Assembly (NCBI GenBank): GCA_008360955.1
Contig: LUCM01000727.1
Span: 124,001-188,000 of the forward strand
Reading direction: 5' to 3'
Source: Fasciolopsis buskii
Lineage: Eukaryota; Platyhelminthes; Trematoda; Plagiorchiida; Fasciolidae
DNA: 64,000 bases
Part shown: piece after piece, positions 1-12,042 of the stretch
How positions within the stretch are numbered: the stretch's first letter is position 1
Layout: each line of letters starts with the position of its first letter
Translations under genes and position numbers: made by a program
Notes under the pieces: generated by a model
What the model saw: the letters and a program-made list of their open reading frames with translations, nothing else
Told to the model about the DNA's origin: nothing
Databases searched by the model: none

Positions 1-2600
1 TGCAGACGCCTTCACACTCAACGCCATCTTCCAGTTGAACTCTGCATCTGCGATGCGCTAGTCCGATGTGACTTGCAACACCCCTGAAATATGCAACCAA
101 GCATGCCTCTCGAATTATTCGAGAAATATACCTACATATATGTAGATTCGTGGCCGGTGGTTGCTCATAGAGAAGTAGTTTCCTGTGATAATAATCAACG
201 GCTGTTTTATTTAAGTCACTTTGTCTTGCTCATCAAAATTTATAAGAGTGGTTTGCAAGCACCCCGTTTACTGTTTCTGAAAGTGAACCCTGGACGTTGC
301 AATTAGTACACTACTATTTGCGGAAATGCATTTGATTGTGCTAAGTGACAACTTTTTCACATGCACACGTTCTCTTCATTTGGAGTGACAGCATGATGAA
401 GGCCGTTCACGTTGATGCTTCTGGGTGCGTATGCTCGAGATCAAAAGCAACTGTGCTCAAATCTCCGGCTTATGCTTCCTGATAAGCTTAGTCTCACCAA
501 ATGTCGTTATTTTAGGATTTGTATTGTTCACTATTAACCACATTATTGGCACGACCCAATATTGTGACCCGATGCGACTAATCGCTTCGCAGCTGAAGAG
601 GACGGAGATTTTGCTTCAGTATTCCTGGTCATGGAAGCCTGTGCTGTGAATTTCGACAGCCACTTATGCAAGTGCCATCCGTTTTTCTGGTATACGCTTC
701 CCCATAACTGTAAGTGACATAATAGTTAACGAGACCCCTTTTCCACGAGGATACCAACTTCGCAACCTGGGGACACTGCAAGAAACTACTGAAGCTTCTA
801 GCGACTGCCATCTAAGAAGCACGTCAATAACAGTGGTAAATGAATGGAACAAATTGTCTATAATTACCGATGGGACACAAGCTGTCAGATCTATAAGAGT
901 TGAAGTTGGTTGCAAGTGAGATGATGCGGGTTAGCTTATCTGTATGGAAGGGATGTCACTCTTGTCGTCGCGAGCAATTTTGAAATGCCCACAGAGTACA
1001 TGTCTTCGGGCCCTCTTTTCCTTTAGCCGCCACTTCTTTGTAGCGGAACTGTAGTCACTGGGGAGCCAGAAACACCACGGAAATTTAAACAGTCGCAGAG
1101 ATGGACGCCCGTTTTCGCACACACCAGTGAAAGACCCCTTAACGATTGTTTGACCACGTTAATCACTTTTAACCTGTACCAAATGACCTGAGCTGATATG
1201 AACTGATTCGAGCTTGAAGATAGGTATCGTGTGGTTTGAGTTTTCCGGTGCTGCGCATTCGACAGTGCTTTTGATGCTAAACTTAACTAACCTTACCTAT
1301 TGAGCTATATACAACGTGCCGCAGAATGCACAAAGGTAAGCAGTTCAAAAAGCTGAATTTTTAAAATGAGGAACTCTTATCAATTTTCGCTAACTGTGTT
1401 CTGTGTGGCCTGTTGCTGTGTTTATTATTAGAGTGCTTGATTTGCCAGTCATTTTCTAAGATTACCATGGAGTGTGGCCTAAAACGTCGGAAATATCGTA
1501 CCTCCCGCTGAATACGGCAGCGATAAACATATAGTAAGAGAACGAATATGAAGTATCCAAAATATGGGCGCGTCTGAAGTGCTTGAGAAGAGGGAGGGTA
1601 TTGTAACCGCTGTATTGCCAAAGCAGTTGGCTTGGGTGTGTATGCAGCAGCGAAAAGGGGCTGTCCTGGTTGCTTTCAAAGCAAGCAATAAAAACATGGA
1701 GACAATGATGTATAGATGTGTATATAATTCTCCTAAGATTACGGAACGGATAACAACGCCGGAAGTAGATCAGTCGAGATCGCATGCGGCTGCAGACCGC
1801 ACTCAACTAAATTTGGAGACTGAGATTGAGATAGATGCGGGTATTGTGTCCCGGCCAAATTGCTTTCAGCAACTAAGAAGGCAGCATCAGCAGAGCGGAT
1901 GAAAAGAAGGCAAAAACTTTAACTAGGCCGGGAGATAACGTCCTAGACGCAGCAACCGCCCGGGAAGAGGGAGTTGGCTTGCAATTCGCTGTCTCAGATA
2001 AGCAGGTCAGGGGCATCAAATTCGGCTTCAGTTGGTAAACGTTCCCTTGCGACGTACCATGGGCCATTTGGTGCTGGATTGCTCATGGGTTCTATGAAAA
2101 CCAACGGTGGAATGCCCAGCACCTCAAAGGAGAAGCAGGCTTGAACGAGTCCTTGGAAGTTTGTCCTACCGATAGCGAAAATTCATCCGACTTCACCGAA
2201 GATATCTGTGACCGAATCGGACCACCGCCAAAAATGGGGAGGCAGAACTTACCGTGGGGTCGCGATAGCTGTTCGCTTAAAGGTAGGAGCAGGGCGGAAT
2301 GCATTCATAGGTCATCGTCCCCCCAAACCGGGCACTGAATGTAAAGACGTTAAAAATCTCGCCGAGAATTGAACCTGGGAGCTAGGTCGCAAAACGGCAA
2401 CCTGGGGAAAGAATGAGAATGTAGAATGACGGTGCCCTGTGCCAAAGTGTAGCAGTAAAAACAAGTGGCCCAAGTTTTTTGTGTCCGCCTGTGAGAATAA
2501 CGCCAATATATCCACCGTTGCGGAAAAGTGGCTGTCAAAAAAGGGCCGTATGCCGAGAACGGCGAAACACGGTTGATGTATTTGCCGTCACGACAAGAAG
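1..2600. other. No gene recognised
   Basis: Short open frames occur on both strands, the longest about 110 codons, around 1460-1900. None shows a recognisable domain, a convincing splice context or a compositional bias typical of coding sequence. I see no repeat shared with the rest of the window. Diverged transposon sequence leading into the reverse transcriptase remnant at 2.7 kb cannot be excluded. Confidence 0.5.
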
Positions 2601-2701
2601 GAGTATCACTGGAGCGGAGCGACCGCCGCCATCCGGAAAGGATGGTTCCTTGTTTCCCGGCTGTTGGTTCCGAGATCAAACCATGCACAAATAACGCCTA
2701 G

Positions 2702-3126
2702 TTGCATGCGGTTACATTACTCCTTCCGTCTAGCTCGTTTAACGCGGCTAACATGCAGAGGGCCGCTGGTGCTTACCAGAATGAAGATGCATTGCTCTCA
2801 AGTGGTCTGACAAGCGTCGTTAAGGCGGCCAAAATGGCTCTTATCTCGGACAAAGGAGTTCAGTTGAAAGTACTCTCACTGGACTTCTCTAAAGCATTCG
2901 ACCGAACCATCTTAGACCATTGGAACGGCTAAGGCTGAATGAAACTTTCATCACATGTTTGTCGCACTATCCCCTCAAACAAAAGTTTCAGGTCTGTGTA
3001 AATTCCCAGGCTTGTCCGACAGCCTTGAGGAGAGCAAAAATACAGCTAGGAGAGTTCGAAGGAAGGCCGAAAAACGAGCGCGTGGTTTCGGAAACCAGGC
3101 CAATCATGATAGACTCCGCGCTTTGA
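2702..3126 (+). mobile_element. Degenerate reverse transcriptase fragment (CR1/Jockey-like)
   Basis: Two overlapping frames (2702-2932 and 2920-3126) together resemble the palm region of a non-LTR reverse transcriptase. The first ends in SLDFSKAFDRTILDH, the form of RT motif A, in which the Asp of LDFSKAFD is catalytic. The second continues with a leucine-rich helix and a KQKFQVCVNS segment, which fits the strand after motif A in CR1/Jockey-type enzymes. One frameshift near 2925 separates them. No YADD box, endonuclease or 3' end is visible, so this is a dead fragment. It differs from the RTE-like families further right, whose motif A reads DLKxAxDSVD. Clade assignment is tentative. Confidence 0.5.
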
Positions 3127-3299
3127 GCCTGCATAGTATGAAGTGCAGACGGTCAAGAAGGGACGTCGAAATCTCACGGTATATCCCAACGACTCATAGA
3201 CATCCCAATAGACACGTGTTCAGACTAGGTGCCACATTGGCTTCGCGCGCTGAAGCATGAGACAGCGTCCAGGGCGGGGGGCTAGGGAACAAGCCTTCC

Positions 3300-6200
3300 T
3301 CGTCAGAGTTCGTCGCTTTGTGAACACAATAGCAGAGACTATCGTGCAGGCAGGAGGCAAGAGGCGTTCAGATGGCGACTATACCAGCACCTACTTGAGC
3401 AGCACCTAGGTGCGCTATTTGGAACACCGCCGAGAGCGTCCAACTTCACCCTTCACTCGCTGGGGCAAGAGAACGGTCCGATATCAGACGTCACCTTGGA
3501 GGAATGACCGTGAGGCATTTGTAAATGAATGAATCAATGGTAATTCTCTTGTGCATGCAAGAAGTTGTTGCCCTGTATCTGAAGGTTTTGGGCTTGTTGT
3601 ATGGGAGAGCGGCAGAAGAAACAGCGCCAACTTTCATACTTAATAATTTCAGTCTCCTCTCAGAGGTGGTCGGCGGTCTTCCACTGCAAGTGGCAGCGGG
3701 GTAGACCGGTAGCGGTAGCACCGTGTTCATACAGAATGATCTGCTCCGGTGAAATGACTTCCATCATTCCCACGCCGCTGACATAAACCAGCCATCGCAT
3801 TTGGATCGCAGCCCTTTGGCAACTACAGCATCTCCTTCTCAAAGGAGAAAAGGAGAAAGACAAAAGACGAAGAGAAACGTCGATCCACAAGAAAAGAAAA
3901 TTACCCTCAGAAAAATACGAGAAATAGAAGAAAAAATGACAAAGAAAAAAAGAAGCGGAATGATGGGAAAACAACAAGGAAGGACCAGATGGAAAGAAAG
4001 CTGCTTGTCAAAAAGGATGACAGGTTTCATAGTTGGGGAAGATGCAAGAGAACAGCAAAATAACTGGCCCTTAAAATCAAAGAACATTGACAGTCAAGAG
4101 GGCAAGTAAACGAAGCAAAGTGTAAGGACGAGTTTCTTACCGCTAATCTCGTATTGTGTTTGCTTGCCCTTAGCCGTCGTGACCACTTGTGCTTCACTCT
4201 TACTAGACCCTAAAAGATTGAAATGCTACCAACGCTGACACTAGGCCGGTACCAGGAAAGAAGTGTCGGAAGCGGTGGCACTTTGAGTATATTTGACAGA
4301 AGCATAGGATTTGGGGCGTGCTTGAGCAAAGCACAAGTGGTCACAACGTTTGGTTAAATAAGCGATCCGGAGGAATAACTCTGTGTTCCGCTACGAGGGG
4401 CGAACAACTGAAAGCCACTCGTGTGAAAAAAGAGGGGGAATAAAAATGGGGTCGAGGGTTGCCTCAAACGAATTCACATACAGGCAGGCGCAAACTGAAT
4501 AAATGGGCACCATCCCTACGCCTACGAACGCAAAGTATCCGTACCGATCGCTCTCAGGACTTTCCGCGGATGTGAAGCTGTTTGGCATGCACTTAAATGG
4601 GCAGCAGCAGGTGACAGCTGTCACGAGGGTTAAGTCATTCATCCTCCTTTTTTCCATCTTCGTTTTCTTCCGTCCATTCTATGATGGTTGCCGTCTCATT
4701 TCCGCACTTAAACTTGCCTCTGTGCTCTCTGGTTGTGACCCGAGCACAGGAAAGCCTGGAAGAGCTTACTTCTGTGCAGCTTCATTATGAAGAAGACGAT
4801 TGCGTGACCAGCAGTACACCGTGGGACCATTGCAAAGTGAGCTCTGGCTAGTGACTTAGGACCGGGCGGTTTGCGATAGGTATTGCAAGACATACGTTGG
4901 TTTTGGGCAAGCGAACCACTCAGTGAGCAAATCATTCAAAATGTGTTTCTTATTCTTCCCAAATCTCAATGTTTGCCCCCAAACAGCTTCCTAAGAGACG
5001 CGGAAAAACGTATTCCGAAACATTATTTTGCCAGGGAGCCCTAAACTAATCACCTGAACCTAGGCCTCTCAAACCTAGGCCAGCCAGACGTCGTGAAAGC
5101 AAGTGAATCCTCGTGGACAGAACGGAGGTCGTGTTGCGCTACACCACTGTGTTAGTGTACTTCAACTTGTATCCTTTACCGAGGACGCTGTGGGCGTCGA
5201 TATTGGGTTTTGTTGAGTAAGTTTTGATGATGGATGATACGGTCAGTAACCTTTGGTCATTGTGGGTTGTCTGCTTCAGATTGCGGCGCGTTTGAACCCT
5301 ATCGAGGTTCGCTGCTCCCTAGTCGGCACATTACATTGGCTTGGTTGCGTAAGCTTTGATGCTGGCTGACACGCTTCTGAGGCTCAGGATCGTGCTGTTT
5401 TTTCTTTTCTTGTACTTCTAACGTCGGTCGCTTAGCCTCTTCGAAGATCGCTCTCTCAGTGCATGCTACAGTGCTTCAACATAGTGGATACGACCTTTTG
5501 AAGTAAACCAAATTGAAGCGGAAAATCATAAATCGCAGTGGTCGATGCAAACCACGAGCACACTATCAAAACAGCGGTAAAACTTAGTTGTAGACAGAAG
5601 TGGAGGAAATCCTAGTGATAGAAATAATTTCTACGGATCAATTTGTATCGAATTATGTAGACTTGCGCATTTCAGTCAAAAAATGAGGGTGAAAATAAGT
5701 CAGGAAAAATAAATAAAATAAAAAATGCACTCATCTCCTCGTAAAAAATACAAAGAACTCATTCATGAATAACCAAAACACATTATGATAGGATGCTCAG
5801 GAATTCGGCTGAAACCAGGTCACGGTTTGTCAAAATTCGTGCTAAATATGGGACAGTGGAGTTCCTATAGATATTGATTCTGTAGGGTATAGAACGAAAA
5901 GTGGATCATGTAGGAATATGAGAGTGGCACTTTGAAAGATCGTTGTGCAGAGGATGCGTGGGATCAGAAAAACTTTTGTAAGCAAACTTCTCACATGCTG
6001 ATAAGTGTTGATCACATAGATTTTGAGCTGCAATCGCTCAAATATTTGATAAAAATAGGCTAATGGGAACAATAAGTCTCAAGAAAGAGTAACAACGATA
6101 ACCCATACTGTGAATTCCTCTGCTGTTTCTCCTTGTGGACGTTCTTGTTAGAGATTCATTGCCTATCTGGTCACTTTGATCTGTTACTCTTAGCGTTTGC

Positions 6201-6740
6201 TTGCAGGTTTCTGCTGGGTAAGTAGCCTCTCTTTGTACACTTGCATGCGATAGTGGGAAATTCACTTAATTCCTTCAGAGATCACCAGGCTCAGCTTCTC
6301 AGTTCGATCAGAGGTAGAACTGGAGGGCATCAAATGTGCCACCTGTGACGAAGCGTCCTTTCACAGTTGCGCAGATCTTACCAGGGCTCGATACGAAGTT
6401 GACTACAATGATAGAAAAATTAGCCTAGATCTGTTCCAAATGTTAGACTAGGCTAGATGTCAGTAAGAAACGAAAGTAAAAATGCCGATTGTCACGCCTA
6501 ATGACAACAACTTTACCCAGGCAACCCCCGTGGAGGGAGATAAGAAAGCTTAGTTGCTGCAGTTATAAACAGGAAAATTTAGGCGTTTTTCCGGTGGGCG
6601 ATGAGGCATAGGAAGTATAACCTCAAAGAAGTTAGGAAACAACGTCCCCGAGAGAGCACTTAGGACGGAAATGGTATAAAGATCCAAAGAGGACTACTAA
6701 CGCCAGAAGACAAAATTAAGATCAGGAGAGATGCCAACCT
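3300..6740. other. No gene recognised, apart from a purine-rich tract
   Basis: Short frames are present on both strands, the longest about 100 codons and explained by the purine-rich tract at 3.84-4.08 kb. I found no domain, RNA gene or repeat shared with the rest of the window. Confidence 0.45.
3836..4080 (+). repeat. Purine-rich low-complexity tract
   Basis: The plus strand is strongly enriched in A and G for about 240 bases, with runs such as aaaggagaaaaggagaaag. The Lys/Glu/Arg-rich frame at 3801-4109 follows from this composition and is not taken as a gene. Confidence 0.6.
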
Positions 6741-7204
6741 GAAACTTACTGATGGTTTGGAGGGACCGCAGAAACCGAGTGGCATAGCGACCGGTAGGAA
6801 CCGTAACGTCTATGTAGACCCGATATCGGATCTCCCTATCAGGGAAGGTTGGCAGCGAGACTACACCTTGGCGTGGTGTGACGGCTTGCGTGCCTTCATG
6901 ATCCAACGAGCTATACAGGATGGCTTATCTCAAGCCGAAGATCCAATCATGCCTGGAAGGTCAATGGTTAGAGGCCCGACGAAGTAGTCTCCTGGTCCTC
7001 CAAGTTGGGGGTTGATATGAGTTAGCAGCTCAGTCGTTAAAACGAGTGGAAGACTAATTGATCCAAGTAGATGGGCTCCCACTCAGCTGTACCCCGCTGC
7101 CTTGCGGTCAGGTTCTTGTCAGAATCAAAGGCTTTGGTTGAGAACCCTAATCGTTCTTCTGCTTAGCGGCTGGACTCCCTAGCAGTACCCGTCCATTATT
7201 CCCC

Positions 7205-7546
7205 ATGAGTTACACGCCTACAAATAATTCCATACTGCATCGGTCGTCGTGCAGGATAATCAGGACCGCGCTGCCCATTGCATCGAGCGCAGGTGTGGTG
7301 GGTCGTGATAAGTATGCTACTGCTCAGAATTCCCTCTCTTTTATTCAACCTGTCTCTTCTGTCACCAACCCAATTTGTTTGCCCCTTCTGCCTACCCATA
7401 GTATCTCCATTGATAACACGCCCGATACTCGCAACGGTTTATTGTCAAATAGTGTAGCAGGTGGTTTTCAGTCTGTTAGCTCACATTTTCTCAAGCCTCG
7501 TCAGCCTCTGCATCTGGATTCCTTCAAGGTTCGCACTTGGCTCTGA
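7205..7546 (+). pseudogene. Family A N-terminal extension upstream of endonuclease
   Basis: A frame beginning MSYTPTNNSIL ends in SFKVRT, the start of the conserved FNVRTL segment that opens the endonuclease of these elements. The same peptide recurs on the minus strand at 11217-11564 and 26554-26943 and in altered form at 20722-20985 on the plus strand, so it is a genuine conserved part of the family. It is rich in Ser, Pro and Asn, with no domain I recognise. In copy 1 the frame is lost just after VRT: a short deletion joins it to the endonuclease frame, so extension and endonuclease were probably once one ORF. Confidence 0.6.
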
Positions 7547-8625
7547 CAGTGGACTCACTTTCGATTGATGTCTGCTGTGTGAGTGAAACACGAATTCAGG
7601 ATTCGAGTAGAGTAATTCAGCTAACTGCGCCAAACGTCTCGTCAAGATATTTTCTTCGCACTTCAGGAGACGAAGCAGCTCAAGCTGTGAGTCAATGTGG
7701 TGTAGGAATAGTCTTGAGTGAGAAGGCTGAAGCGGCCCTTTTAGATTGGATGCCAGTCAACAGTCGTTTGTATGCCATGAGACTGCAGGGATCAGTCGGC
7801 GTCCGAAAGGATAGTAGTGTTAAGCGTAGTTTATTTGTTATCTCGGCATACGCTCCCATAGACTGCAGCACTGATATGGAGAAAGACGAATTTTACGATA
7901 ACCTCGTCACTCTTGTTCGGAAAAGCAAACGCTCTGACATTGTAGTGGTAGCAGGTGACTTTAATGCACAAGTTGGAAAACTGAGTGCATCGGAGTCCTA
8001 TTTAGGTGGGCGATGCGCCTTGCCTGCACAGCGAACAGACAACGGGGAAAGACTTCTCCGATTCTGTGCAGATAATCATTTATTCGTATCTAGTGCGAAT
8101 TTCCGACACAGTTCGCGTCGCACAGCGACGTGGCGTTCTAACTCGGCAGGTACACTGAGTCCGATTGACCATATCGCAGTTAGCTACCGTTGGCGCGGTT
8201 CTGTCCAGAACTGTAGATCATACTGGACCACGTACGTCGAATCGGATCATGCGTTAGTTTCAATGCGATTTTTGCTTCAGCTGAATGGCCATCGACGCAG
8301 GCCACAAATCCGATTGGCTGTCGGACGTTTGTCTGATTCGGCTGTTCTCAGCAGCTATGAACAGAAACTGTCCGAGGGACTAAGAACGGCGACCAGTGGC
8401 AATGTAGACGATCAGTGGGATCAAATTAAGCAGGCGATGCATTTGGCAGCGAATTTCGCCTGCGGTCCCAGATCTAGTGTTCATCAACAACACTGGATCT
8501 CTCAAGCGTCGCTAATTCTAATGGTGCAAAAACGCGAGCTGCCTAAATGCAAGGAAATGAATAAGATGCGTCCGCGGTTGCAGCGTCAGTTGACCATAAG
8601 CCTTAGGAATGACCGCAAAAGCTGA
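7537..8625 (+). pseudogene. Family A AP-like endonuclease domain
   Basis: The 362-codon frame carries the expected exonuclease-endonuclease-phosphatase signatures in order. SIDVCCVSETRIQD (about residues 9-22) holds the metal-binding Glu. SAYAPID (about 102-108) and VVAGDFNAQVG (about 137-147) hold the catalytic Asp and Asn. SPIDHIAVS (about 209-217) and the ESDHALVSM segment (about 238-246) hold the final Asp and His. This domain nicks target DNA for target-primed reverse transcription. The frame stops at 8625, where the relatives read on into the linker before the RT, so the stop is probably a nonsense change. The endonuclease itself looks intact apart from its truncated N-terminus. Confidence 0.85.
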
Positions 8626-8732
8626 TGGGCTAAGGTAGCCGAAGAGATGGAAGTAGCGTCCGCTTCAGGTAACAAAGACTGTTTAAGCTTATACGCGACA
8701 GTGGTGGGCGGCGAACTTCGGTTAGTGAAGTC

Positions 8733-9623
8733 GTGTGCGAAAAGAATGGAGAGCTCATCCATGGTAGACGGGAAAGACTGGACCGTTGGGCAGAGCATTT
8801 CAAGGATCAGTTTAACTGGCCATACGCTATCGTATCTAGTCCGACGTCTGGAGCTGTGAATCCTTGGGAGGTGTCACTTGATCCCCCAACGGAAGTGAAA
8901 GTTGAGTCGAATATTCGGCTTCTGAAGAGGGGAAAAGCTGCCGGTCCCGACGAACTCTCCCCACTTCTTTTCAAATTGGGTGGAGAAGTGCTGATGAACT
9001 CACTTACCTCCTTGCTTCATGATATTTGGAACGAGGAGCGTATCCCGCTATCTTGGGGTGAGTCACTGATTGTACCCGTCTTCAAGAAGGGTACACAGAG
9101 TGACTGCAGCAATCATCGTGGGATTAGTCTAATTTCGATAGTTACTAAGGTGTTAGCTTCGATAATGCTGCGCCGTTTGACACCGATTCGCGAGAGTAAT
9201 ATCAGCGAACAACAGGCCGGATTTCGGCCAGGTCGAGGTTGCATCGACCAAATATTCACTCTTCGACAGATACTTGAAACGCGCCACACGCACCGCCGCC
9301 CTACGATCGTGGTCTTCCCGGACTTGAAAGTTGCTTTGGACTCCGTGGATCGACCAGCACTACTCAGTGCCCTCCACCGGAAGGGTATGCCAACGAAGTT
9401 TGTGAACCTGTTGCGAGCATTGTACTCGCATACCTATGGTCGCGTTAGGGTATACGGTGAACTGTCACGTTCATTCGAAACGACTAGTGGCGTTCGACAA
9501 GGGTGTCCGATCTCTCCATTCTTGTTCAACTTCGTCATGGACGAGGTGATGGAAGACTCATTAGGAGATGTAGGATTCGCACGATGTAGGATTCCTCTTG
9601 GGAATTGGAGGGAAGCCATATGA
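8733..9623 (+). pseudogene. Family A reverse transcriptase, fingers and palm
   Basis: The frame begins in the EN-RT linker and carries RT landmarks: GKAAGPDELSP (finger region), SLIVPVFKKG, NHRGISLIS, QQAGFRPGRG and the motif-A-like PDLKVALDSVD, then GVRQGCPISPFLFNFVMDE. The first Asp of motif A is kept, while the usual AF pair reads AL. This frame is offset from the endonuclease frame, so a frameshift lies between 8625 and about 8735. The catalytic YADD box is in the next frame (9598 onward), showing a second frameshift near 9605. The protein could not be made as one chain from this copy. Confidence 0.85.
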
Positions 9624-10009
9624 CCTAGATTACGCAGACGACGTCGTGTGCCTGTTCGAGTCTGCGGACCATGCACAATGCGCACTAGATAGACTGTCGA
9701 GATCGGTCGCTCGGTTCGGCATGTGCTTTGAACCTTCAAAGTGCAAAGTACTGTTACAGGACTGGACGACAGCAGCGCCGAACTCGATACTGGATGGAGA
9801 GAAAATAACGACTGTGGACCGTTTCACCTACCTTGGTAGCTGCGTGTCTAATGATGGTAACTCGAGAGTGGAGATAAATACGCGTATATCCAAGGCTCAT
9901 GCAGCTTACGCTGGATTGAAGCACTTATGGCATCAGCCTGATACGTTCCTTATTCGAAATATCACAAAGCAAGGAGGTAAGTGCTTTTATCAGGGCTTCT
10001 CCACCAAAG
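9598..10009 (+). pseudogene. Family A reverse transcriptase, YADD and thumb
   Basis: The frame opens with the catalytic box DYADDVVCLF, followed by a helix rich in Leu and Arg and the conserved SKCKVLLQDW strand. A VDRFTYLGSCVSNDG segment follows, typical of the region after the RT in RTE-like elements. Similarity to RTE C-termini fades after about 9960. The last bases of the open frame, to a stop at 10020, lie in inverted copy 2 and are not part of the enzyme. Confidence 0.8.
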
Positions 10010-10117
10010 GACTTCACTAACCGAAGTTCGCGGCATGCCGGTATCGCGCATAAGTTTTAACAGTCTTCAACTGTTACATGGAATGACTGATAATTTCAGT
10101 TCTTCGGCTACCCTAAC

Positions 10118-11159
10118 CTACCCGCTTCTATGGTCTCTTTTAAGACCTATCGTCAATTGACGCTGCAGCTGTCCACGCATTTTACTCACACCCTTGCAAA
10201 TGGGAGGCAGGAATTTTTGCTTCATTAGACCCAACGACCCTTGTGAGATCCAGTGTCTTTGATGGACGCTATATCTGAGACCACAGGCGAAATCCCCTGC
10301 CAAATGCAGAGCCTGCCTAATTTGATCCTACTAATCGTCTACATTGCTGCTGGTCGAAGTTCTTAGTCCCTCGGATAGTTTCTGTTCGTAGCTGTTGCGA
10401 ATAGCCGAATCAGACAAATGTTCGACGGCCAGTCGGGCTTATGGCCTGCGTCGATGGCCGTTGAGCTGCAGCAAAAACCGCAATAAAACTAAAGCATGAT
10501 CCGATTTGACGTACTTGGTCCAGTACGACCTATAGTTCTGGGCAAAGCCGCATCATCAGTACCTTAGTGAAATATGGTCGATCTGTCTCAGTCTGCCTGT
10601 CGAGTTAGAGCGCCTTGTCGCAGTGCGACACGAACTGTGTCGGAAAATCGTACTATTTAGGAATTAGTGATTTTCCGCACAGAATTGGACGGGCTTTTGC
10701 TCGTTCTGTCCGCTGAGCAAGTATGGCACACCACTCACCTAAACATGCTTCGGACACACTAAGTTTTCCACATTGTGCAATAAAATTAGCTGCTACCCCT
10801 GCAGTGTCAGAGCCTTTTCTCTTCCAAACAAGGGTGACGAGGTTATCGTAAAACTGGTCTTTCTCCATGTCAGTGCTGCAGTCTGTTGGATCGTATCCGG
10901 GGAGACAAGTAAATTGCGCTTAACACTACTATCCTTCCGGGCACCGACTTCAGATTTCTGATCCCTGCAATCTCAAGGCGCACATGCGACTGTTGATTAG
11001 GATCCATTCTAGAAGGGCTGCTTCAGCCTTCTCACCCAAGACTATTCCTACACCCCGCTGACCCACAGTTTGAGCTGCTTCGTCTGCTGAAGTGTGCAGG
11101 AAATATCTTGACGAGACATTAGACACAGTTATTTTAATTACTCTGGTCGAATCCTGCAT
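10118..11159 (-). pseudogene. Family A endonuclease remnants, copy 2
   Basis: Three short frames match successive parts of the copy 1 endonuclease. 11159-10950 contains NVSSRYFLHTSADEAAQ. 10868-10653 contains MEKDQFYDNLVTLVWKRK and a damaged catalytic box in which GDFNAQVG has become ANFIAQCG. 10303-10118 contains the FACGLRYSVHQRHWISQ linker. Stops and frameshifts separate them, and the Asp of the GDFNAQ box is lost, so the domain cannot be active. Confidence 0.7.
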
Positions 11160-11216
11160 TCATGTTTTACTGATGCAGTGGAAATCAGTCGGAAGCTAGT
11201 CAATCCGTTTTTAGAG

Positions 11217-11564
11217 TCAAACATCCCAGTCTGCATAAGTGCGCACGTTGAAGGAACTAAGGTTGAGAGGCTGAAGATACTTGAGGAAATGTGAGCTCGC
11301 AGGCTGAAAGCTACCTACTACACCATTTAACAATGAACCGCTGCGAGTATCGGGACTGTTGTCAGTGGGGACACTATGGGTAGGCGGAAGGGGCAAACAG
11401 ATTGGATTGGAGACAAAAGAGACAGATTGAATGATAGAGAGTAAACTCTGACTAATAGCATACTTATCACTACCCACCCTGCTCGATGCAATGGACAGCA
11501 CGGTCCTGATTATTCTACGCGACGACCGATCCAGTATGGAGATATTTGTGTGCGTGTAACTCAT
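11217..11564 (-). pseudogene. Family A N-terminal extension, copy 2
   Basis: Begins MSYTHTNISILDRSSRR and ends LSSFNVRTYAD, clearly the same peptide as at 7205-7546, with the FNVRT motif better kept. The frame then ends and the endonuclease continues out of frame at about 11159. It is a remnant, useful for judging the original sequence of the family. Confidence 0.6.
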
Positions 11565-12033
11565 GGGGATTGAGGGACGGGTGCTGCTAGGGAGTCCAGC
11601 AGCTAAACAGAAGAACGATTAGGGTTCTCTACCAAAGCCTTTAGTTCTGACAAGAATCTGACCGCAGGGCAGCGGGGTATAGCTGAGTGGAAGCCCATCT
11701 ACTTGGATCAATAATTCTTCCACTCATTTTTCCAATTGAGCTGCTAACTCAGAACAACCCGCGACTTGGAGGACCAGGAGACTACTTCGTCAGGCATTGA
11801 TGTTCCAGGCATGATTAGATCTTCGACTCCAGATAAGCAATCCTTTATAGCTTGTTGAGTCATGGAAGCACGGAAACCGTCACACCAAGTCAAGATGCAC
11901 TGTTCTTTTAGTGAACGTGCTGTTTCATTAAGATTTTCACCTTTTGTTTTTCGTCTTTATTCTGCTTCACTTTCGCTTATTATTTCTCTTGTTCTGGTTT
12001 ATTATGGTTGTATGAATTACATCCTCATTTCCT

Positions 12034-12042
12034 CAGTTTCAG
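12034..12042 (+). promoter_or_regulatory. Candidate 3' splice or trans-splice acceptor
   Basis: A long pyrimidine-rich stretch (about 11935-12034) ends in two AG dinucleotides, at 12035-12036 and 12041-12042, about 50 bases before the RBMX2-like start codon. It would suit either the end of a 5' UTR intron or a spliced-leader acceptor; flatworms trans-splice many mRNAs. If used, it removes all of the retrotransposon-derived upstream sequence from the mature mRNA. This rests on sequence context alone. Confidence 0.4.

Larger units (their letters stand above)
6867..10009 (+). mobile_element. RTE-like non-LTR retrotransposon, family A copy 1 (broken)
   Basis: This is the most complete family A copy: 5' leader (6867 to about 7200), an N-terminal extension (7205-7546), an apurinic-type endonuclease (7537-8625) and a reverse transcriptase (8733-10009). 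The 5' boundary is set by comparison with copy 2 on the other strand. Both share a start around tggtgtgacgg, and similarity fades upstream of 6867; the 110 bases before it may still belong to the element. The coding chain is broken by a deletion near 7533, a stop at 8623-8625 and frameshifts near 8735 and 9605. Similarity to an RT C-terminus fades after about 9960, and the copy runs directly into inverted copy 2 at about 10009. No poly(A) or simple-repeat tail or target-site duplication is visible. RTE is preferred over CR1 because of the EN-RT sequence style (AGFRPGRG, GVRQGCPISP, FDSVD-like motif A). Confidence 0.85.
10010..11895 (-). mobile_element. RTE-like family A copy 2, lacking the RT
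   Basis: Read on the minus strand, this repeats copy 1 from its 5' leader (11895) through the N-terminal extension (11564-11217), the endonuclease remnants and the start of the EN-RT linker. It stops at a point matching about 8735 of copy 1. Copies of non-LTR elements usually lose their 5' end; this one keeps the 5' end and lacks the whole RT. It meets copy 1 tail to tail at about 10009. Coding sequence is more decayed than in copy 1, with several stops and frameshifts. Its 5' terminus overlaps the first codons of the open frame leading into the RBMX2-like gene. Confidence 0.8.

Noticed and set aside
3801..4109. 102-codon Lys/Glu-rich frame
   Set aside because: Follows directly from the purine-rich tract; no domain.
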